NCBI GenBank assembly: GCA_002083655.1
Contig: MSXR01000028.1
Span: 1 to 20,005, forward strand
Length of the DNA: 20,005 nt
DNA from: Proteobacteria bacterium ST_bin14
GTDB taxonomy: Bacteria; Pseudomonadota; Alphaproteobacteria; Sphingomonadales; Sphingomonadaceae
Reading direction: 5' to 3'
Shown here: one piece after another, positions 15,866 through 20,005 of the stretch
Layout of the letters: each line of letters begins with the position of its first letter
Numbering within the stretch: position 1 is the first letter of the stretch
The notes under the pieces: model-generated
The model's database searches: none
Told to the model about the DNA's origin: nothing
The model's input: the letters and a program-made list of their open reading frames with translations, nothing else
Made by a program: the position numbers and the translations under genes

Positions 15866-16555
15866 TTGAGTGAAACGACCCTTTTGGACACCCATCAGCG
15901 CCTGGCCGGGACGGCCCAGGACGCACTTCGCGACCAGTTCATCACCCTTTGGGAATGGCGCCGGCGGGTTGCCGGTCTTTACGCCGACGTGCGAACTCAC
16001 GAACATCCAGCTGAAGCCTGGTCGCACTGGCACCATGAGCGCGCCGAACTCTTCCGCAACCATCCGCAAAGCCCTCTGAGCGAAAGCGGTGTTTTGCCAA
16101 GCTACTTCGCCTATGATGCAACATTGCGCTTTGAGGCGGGGCTGAAAGCAGTACCGGCCAATGCTCCCAGACATCACTTGCCGGCCGGCAAGGATGGCAG
16201 TGTGGCGCTGATTCCGTTCGCCATGACCGACAACCTGGCCGGCCGGCTGGGCAGCGAACTGACACTCTACTGGATCGACGGCTATGGCGGCGGTGTCTTC
16301 CTGCCCTTTCTGGATCGCACCAGCGGTTCATCCACCTATGATGGCGGGCGCTATCTCCTTGATACCATCAAGGGCGCTGATCTCGGGCAAAGCAAGGATG
16401 GTAGGGTTATTCTTGATTTCAACTTCGCCTATAACCCCTCTTGCGCCTATTCCGATGTCTGGGTCTGTCCGCTCGCCCCATTGGTAAACCGCTTGCCCGT
16501 TGCCATCGAGGCTGGCGAAATGACGCCACAATTCCTGCCACACCCCTTGCGATGA
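15866..16555 (+). CDS. DUF1684 family protein
   Basis: This is a 229-aa protein of the DUF1684 family, which has no established function. The signature region is complete: GSSTYDGGRYLLDT (about 151-164), VILDFNFAYNPSCAYSDVWVCPLAP (about 181-205) and a closing LPVAIEAGE. The N-terminus has the family's WEWRRRVAGLYADVR and WHHERAELFRNHPQSPLS. No signal peptide or membrane segment is visible. The start is a TTG at 15866 with AAGGGAG about 8 nt upstream. It follows the amidinotransferase after 58 bp on the same strand, so the two may be co-transcribed; whether it acts in the same pathway is unknown. Confidence 0.85.
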   Translation: MSETTLLDTHQRLAGTAQDALRDQFITLWEWRRRVAGLYADVRTHEHPAEAWSHWHHERAELFRNHPQSPLSESGVLPSYFAYDATLRFEAGLKAVPANAPRHHLPAGKDGSVALIPFAMTDNLAGRLGSELTLYWIDGYGGGVFLPFLDRTSGSSTYDGGRYLLDTIKGADLGQSKDGRVILDFNFAYNPSCAYSDVWVCPLAPLVNRLPVAIEAGEMTPQFLPHPLR

Positions 16556-16750
16556 TGAACCACCGCTGTTCTGCCAGGCGGCGGGCCTCTCCAAACACGT
16601 TAAGTTGAACCGCTCGCTGCTCGCGCTGACATTGGTGCGCAGCTTTGCCCGGTTATTATGAAATAGACATTTATCACGACACACGATTTTAATAAGTTTC
16701 AACCGCAAGCGGACCCGCTACGCCACGGCCGCTTCACAAGGGAGACAACT

Positions 16751-17182
16751 ATGCTTCGTATGATTTCGATCGTCTGCGCCCTTCTTCTCGGCGCCTCGTT
16801 AGTCTACGCCCAGAGCACGGCCATCGCCGAGCGCAAAGATATCCTCAAAGGGTTCGGCGCTGCCGCCAGAGACCCCGGCGCCATGTTGAAGGGAGAAGCT
16901 GCTTTCGACCTCGCCAAAGTACAGAATTTCCTGAAGGTCTTGCAGGACGGTTCACCGAAACTGAAAGCTCTGTTCCCCGCCGACAGCAAGAGCGGCGGAG
17001 AGACCAAGGCGCTTCCCGCCATCTGGGATAACCAGGCCGATTTTTTCGCCCGTTTCGACAAGCTGGCGGTTGACGCCAAGGCAGCCGAGGTTGCGATCAA
17101 GGACGAAGCGAGTTTCAAGACGGAATTGCCGAAGGTTCTTGGCAATTGCGGAGGCTGCCATCGCCCGTATCGCGGGCAGTAA
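16751..17182 (+). CDS. cytochrome c' / c-556 family protein
   Basis: This is a small periplasmic c-type cytochrome of 143 aa. It has a cleavable signal peptide (MLRMISIVCALLLGASLVYA, cut after residue 20), the start of the four-helix bundle in ERKDILKGFGAAARDPGAML, the conserved Trp of AIWDNQADF, and the C-terminal haem site CGGCH (Cys133, Cys136, axial His137). AAGGGAG precedes the ATG. Members of the family bind NO or CO or act as electron carriers. The next gene, cytochrome b561, starts 7 nt after its stop, an arrangement often seen in proteobacteria, so electron transfer between the two is plausible. Confidence 0.9.
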   Translation: MLRMISIVCALLLGASLVYAQSTAIAERKDILKGFGAAARDPGAMLKGEAAFDLAKVQNFLKVLQDGSPKLKALFPADSKSGGETKALPAIWDNQADFFARFDKLAVDAKAAEVAIKDEASFKTELPKVLGNCGGCHRPYRGQ

Positions 17183-17189
17183 GCAAATC

Positions 17190-17927
17190 GTGCTGGCGTC
17201 ATCGGACACGCCCGATCAGCACCCGCAGCAGCAGGTCCCCGTCTGGGACCTGCCAACGCGCCTGTTTCACTGGTCGCTGGTTGCCCTCATCCTGTGCGCC
17301 TATATGACAAGCAACTATGCTGAAGCCATTGGCGATCATTTCCTTCTGATCCATCGCCTGAACGGTTTGGCCATTCTGGTCCTTCTCACCTTCCGCGCGC
17401 TGTGGGGAGTGCTAGGCGCGCCCACGGCCCGCTTTTCGAGCTTTGTCAGATGGCCCGGGAAGGCGCTCACCTATGCCAGCCAACTGCTGCGCGGTCGTGC
17501 GCCTCATTATCTTGGACATAATCCGCTCGGCGCCTGGATGGTCATTGCCCTTCTGTTGGCGGTGGCGGTACAGGCCTTTCTCGGCCTCTTCTCGTCTGAT
17601 GACACCGGCCTTGCCGCCGGTCCGCTCCATGGGCTGGTGTCACCAGACACCGTCCATCTACTCACCGGCTGGCATCATCGCCTGTTCAAGTGGCTCCTTC
17701 TGCCGCTGATAGCCACCCACATCCTGGTCAATCTCTTTTACACAGTCATCAAGCGCGAACCGTTGATCCAGGCAATGGTGAGCGGCACCAAGCCGGCGCT
17801 GCCCTATGTCGATGCATCCGCCAACGTGCAAGCCGCCAACGCCGGCCGGCGCGCGCTTGGCTGTCTCGTCGCGGCGATCGTTCTTGTCCTGGGGACAATT
17901 TGGATTGTGTCAGGAAAGCTGGTCTGA
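17190..17927 (+). CDS. cytochrome b561 family membrane protein
   Basis: This is a di-haem b-type cytochrome of 245 aa with helices at about 29-47, 53-76, 115-135, 166-187 and 223-244. Candidate haem ligands are His27 (RLFHW), His55 (LLIHRLNG), His162/163 (GWHHRLFKW) and His177 (IATHIL). It would move electrons from the quinone pool or a periplasmic donor to a partner such as the adjacent cytochrome c'. I place the start at GTG 17190; the frame is open upstream but overlaps the cytochrome c' gene and lacks family likeness before PVWDLPTRLFHW. The ribosome binding site is weak, consistent with coupling to the gene 7 nt upstream. Confidence 0.9.
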   Translation: MLASSDTPDQHPQQQVPVWDLPTRLFHWSLVALILCAYMTSNYAEAIGDHFLLIHRLNGLAILVLLTFRALWGVLGAPTARFSSFVRWPGKALTYASQLLRGRAPHYLGHNPLGAWMVIALLLAVAVQAFLGLFSSDDTGLAAGPLHGLVSPDTVHLLTGWHHRLFKWLLLPLIATHILVNLFYTVIKREPLIQAMVSGTKPALPYVDASANVQAANAGRRALGCLVAAIVLVLGTIWIVSGKLV

Positions 17928-18008
17928 GGCAGAAGCCTACACCTGATAGAAGCTACGCGCGTGTGCACCCACCCCGCGCGCGCAATCATCAGCGGCCCCC
18001 CAATCGCC

Positions 18009-18980
18009 TCACCCGCGCCCATGCGGTGCCAGCAGATCCAGATCCGGCCCGGCCGGCACAATGCCTGTCGGATTGATGGTCAGATGGCTTTGGTAATAAT
18101 GACCCTTGATGTGGTCAAAATCGCAGGTTTCAGCGATGCCGGGATGTTGATAAAGATCGCGCAGATAGGCTGAGAGATGGCGGTAATCGGCCACGCGCCG
18201 GCGATTGCATTTGAAATGCCCGACATAGACGGGATCAAAACGGATCAATGTGGTGAAGAGGCGCCAATCCACCTCTGTCAGCTGATCTCCCATGACATAA
18301 CGCTGGCGCCCAAGGCGTATTTCCAGCCAGTCGAGCGTGTCAAAGAGCGGGCCGATTGCCGCGTCATAGGCTGACTGCGTGGTCGCAAAGCCAGCCTTGT
18401 AGACGCCGTTATTGACCGTGTCGTAGATGCGCTGGTTGACCTCATCAATGAGCGGACGGAGGGCCCCGGGGTAATAATCTCCCGCCTCCGCCCCGACCTC
18501 ATCAAAGGCGCTGCCGAACATGCGGATGATTTCAGATGATTCATTACTGACGATAGTTGCAGTCTTCTTGTCCCACAATACCGGTACCGTCACCCGGCCT
18601 GAATACCTGGCGTCGGCCCGCAGATAAACGTCATAAAGCCGCGATGCTTTGTTGACGTCATCGGCGATCACCCCCGGCCCTGGCGCAAACGTCCATCCTT
18701 CCTCGCGCATGAGCCAGTTGACGACCGACAGCGAGATCATACCCTCCAGTCGCTTCAACTCGCGGAAGATAAGCGCCCGATGCGCCCACGGGCAGGCCAG
18801 GCTGACATAAAGATGATAGCGCCCCGCTTCGGCCCTAAAGCCACCCGCGCCGCTTCCTCCCGGTGCCCCGTCACGCGTCACCCAATGACGAAATTGCGAG
18901 GCTTTACGAACAAACGCGCCGTGGCTTGTGGCCGTTTCATACCACACATCGTGCCAGCGTCCTTCAACCAGCATGCCCAT
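18009..18980 (-). CDS. glutathionyl-hydroquinone reductase (Xi-class GST, YqjG/PcpF-like)
   Basis: These cytosolic enzymes reduce glutathionyl-hydroquinones using glutathione. The protein is 323 aa, the usual length. The catalytic cysteine is Cys63 in VSLACPWAHRAL, the Xi-class signature. Other marks are RYHLYVS, VTVPVLWDKKTATIVSNESSEIIRMF (the glutathione-binding strand-turn), NNGVYKAGFATTQ and the C-terminal RRRVADYRHLSAYLRDLYQHPGIAETCDFDHIKGHYY. The ATG at 18980 has GGAGG 8 nt upstream. No operon partner is apparent; it is convergent with cytochrome b561 across 81 bp that hold no clear terminator. Confidence 0.94.
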   Translation of the reverse strand: MGMLVEGRWHDVWYETATSHGAFVRKASQFRHWVTRDGAPGGSGAGGFRAEAGRYHLYVSLACPWAHRALIFRELKRLEGMISLSVVNWLMREEGWTFAPGPGVIADDVNKASRLYDVYLRADARYSGRVTVPVLWDKKTATIVSNESSEIIRMFGSAFDEVGAEAGDYYPGALRPLIDEVNQRIYDTVNNGVYKAGFATTQSAYDAAIGPLFDTLDWLEIRLGRQRYVMGDQLTEVDWRLFTTLIRFDPVYVGHFKCNRRRVADYRHLSAYLRDLYQHPGIAETCDFDHIKGHYYQSHLTINPTGIVPAGPDLDLLAPHGRG

Positions 18981-19444
18981 CTTCAGCGCCTCCAGAGCGA
19001 TTCGTGAAAGCCAGTCAATCCGCCAACTTCAACCCTGTTTTCAGGACGCAAATGAACTCGGACGACGACGCGTGCGAAGAATTCTGGTGTAAATCCGCGC
19101 CCGGGACAATCCGTCGCAGAGGCTTGCCTCTCCTCGCCGGCGAGGAATGACATTAACAGCATAACTTATTGAAAAAAAACGATAAAAACACTAGAAAAAT
19201 CACTGAAATATTTGATGCGGGACAAAAAATAATAATGAATTATGTATGCCTGCTAGCCTCCATGCATAAATTACATACGTATTTATATGGAGATTACTGG
19301 GATACCAGAACATGAAGATTGAATTAACTTGTATTATAGGCGCAATCAGCTAAGATCGCTGAAGTGAAATGAGCGTTACTCGTTTCCGATGCCTGAGTGA
19401 GAATTCACCAAAAGCGTGATTAGCTGCTCACTGCGGAGGCCCTG
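18981..19444. other. 464-bp noncoding gap, part AT-rich, between the GST and BLUF genes
   Basis: I see no gene here. It contains a perfect 16-bp palindrome at 19131-19146, an AT-rich stretch at about 19150-19340 unlike the rest of the window, and the BLUF ribosome binding site (GGAGG at 19434-19438). The AT-rich part includes ATACGTAT at 19275-19282 and TATTAT at 19332-19337, which may be a -10 element, but I find no matching -35. Confidence 0.5.
19131..19146. repeat. perfect 16-bp palindrome
   Basis: TCCTCGCCGGCGAGGA is self-complementary over all 16 bases. It lies about 150 bp before the GST start and 300 bp before the BLUF gene, at the edge of the AT-rich stretch. It could be a protein-binding site or part of a dispersed GC-rich repeat. 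Confidence 0.5.
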
Positions 19445-19939
19445 ATGATATCGACGTTGATATACTCCAGCACGAGTTGCCTTGTCGGCGATGCCTTCCA
19501 GTTCGACCGCGAAATGGAAAAAATCCGCCACGTCGCGGCGCAGCGCAACGAAGAACACGGCATCACCGGGTTTCTGTTCTACTTTGATAACCGTTTTGTG
19601 CAGATCCTCGAAGGTGAGTTCGAGGCGGTGACGCACATTTACAGCCGTATTCGGCACGATGAGCGGCATAAAGGCGCGCGCATCATCTGGTTCTCAGAAA
19701 TCGAAGGGCGTGATTTCAGCAAATGGTCGATGGAATGTTCGATGAATTTCATCGAGCGCAACCATTCCGAATTGAGCGTCAAGCTGAAATTCATCAATCG
19801 ATTTATTTCTGATACTTCGCAGCAGCCGATCATGCTGCGCGACCTGCTGGTGTCGGTTGCCCTTGAAATGCAGCGCCGCCAGGATTTTCCTAAGCCGCAA
19901 CTGGTTCCGCTGGCAGCCAATCGTAATACGTCGCGATAA
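19445..19939 (+). CDS. short BLUF-domain blue-light sensor
   Basis: This is a 164-aa stand-alone BLUF protein that binds FAD and signals blue light through a hydrogen-bond switch. The key residues are present: Tyr7 (LIYSS), Asn35 (RNEEHGITGFLFY), Gln53 (RFVQILEG), Trp94 and Met96 (DFSKWSM). After the BLUF core (about 1-95) come two helices (about 110-155) and no output enzyme, so it must signal by protein contact. The ATG has GGAGG 6 nt upstream. The partner is not visible; it may lie beyond the right edge. The final 66 bp of the window hold nothing I can identify. Confidence 0.93.
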   Translation: MISTLIYSSTSCLVGDAFQFDREMEKIRHVAAQRNEEHGITGFLFYFDNRFVQILEGEFEAVTHIYSRIRHDERHKGARIIWFSEIEGRDFSKWSMECSMNFIERNHSELSVKLKFINRFISDTSQQPIMLRDLLVSVALEMQRRQDFPKPQLVPLAANRNTSR

Positions 19940-20005
19940 AACCAGCGGGAATGTTGATACCGACGGCGACATGGCCCGGATCACTAAGAGTCCGTTTCGA
20001 AAGTC

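Noticed and set aside
1..20005. tRNA, rRNA, CRISPR arrays, transposase genes
   Set aside because: None was recognised on either strand by reading; a covariance-model scan would be needed to exclude small RNAs.

Overview
The window looks like a chromosomal segment of a hopanoid-producing alphaproteobacterium, possibly Hyphomicrobiales or Rhodospirillales; I cannot name the genus. Support comes from the GC-rich coding style and the set of hopanoid genes. Two short stretches, about 6800-7020 and 19150-19340, are clearly more AT-rich.

Layout. 1-2097 (minus): dxs followed by the 5' end of ispH, the first and last enzymes of the MEP isoprenoid pathway, which feeds squalene and hopene synthesis. 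2421-5021 (plus): hpnN, the RND-type hopanoid transporter. 5022-7963: an interruption holding a Tat-type metallophosphoesterase (plus) and, convergent with it, a two-gene unit that reads like a small nuclease toxin with its immunity protein (minus) behind a strong AT-rich promoter. 8043-11445 (minus): hpnI-hpnJ-hpnK, tightly overlapped, which convert bacteriohopanetetrol (BHT) to BHT cyclitol ether. 11617-12474 (plus): an MlaA/VacJ lipoprotein. 12636-14399 (minus): hpnL and hpnM, a flippase-like membrane protein and an MlaC-like periplasmic lipid carrier. 14653-16555 (plus): a glycine/inosamine-type amidinotransferase and a DUF1684 protein. 16751-17927 (plus): cytochrome c' and cytochrome b561. 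18009-18980 (minus): glutathionyl-hydroquinone reductase. 19445-19939 (plus): a short BLUF blue-light sensor.

How it fits together. Precursor supply (dxs, ispH), head-group tailoring (hpnI adds N-acetylglucosamine, hpnK deacetylates it, hpnJ is the radical SAM enzyme of cyclitol formation) and envelope transport (hpnN, hpnL, hpnM, mlaA) lie together. The squalene-hopene core genes (shc, hpnC/D/E, hpnG/H) are not in the window.

The most interesting element is the amidinotransferase next to hpnL. HpnK leaves a free amine on the sugar/cyclitol, and guanidine-substituted BHT cyclitol ether has been reported chemically from Methylobacterium. An arginine:aminocyclitol amidinotransferase encoded here is a good candidate for that unassigned step. 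This is inference from family and context, not shown by the sequence alone.
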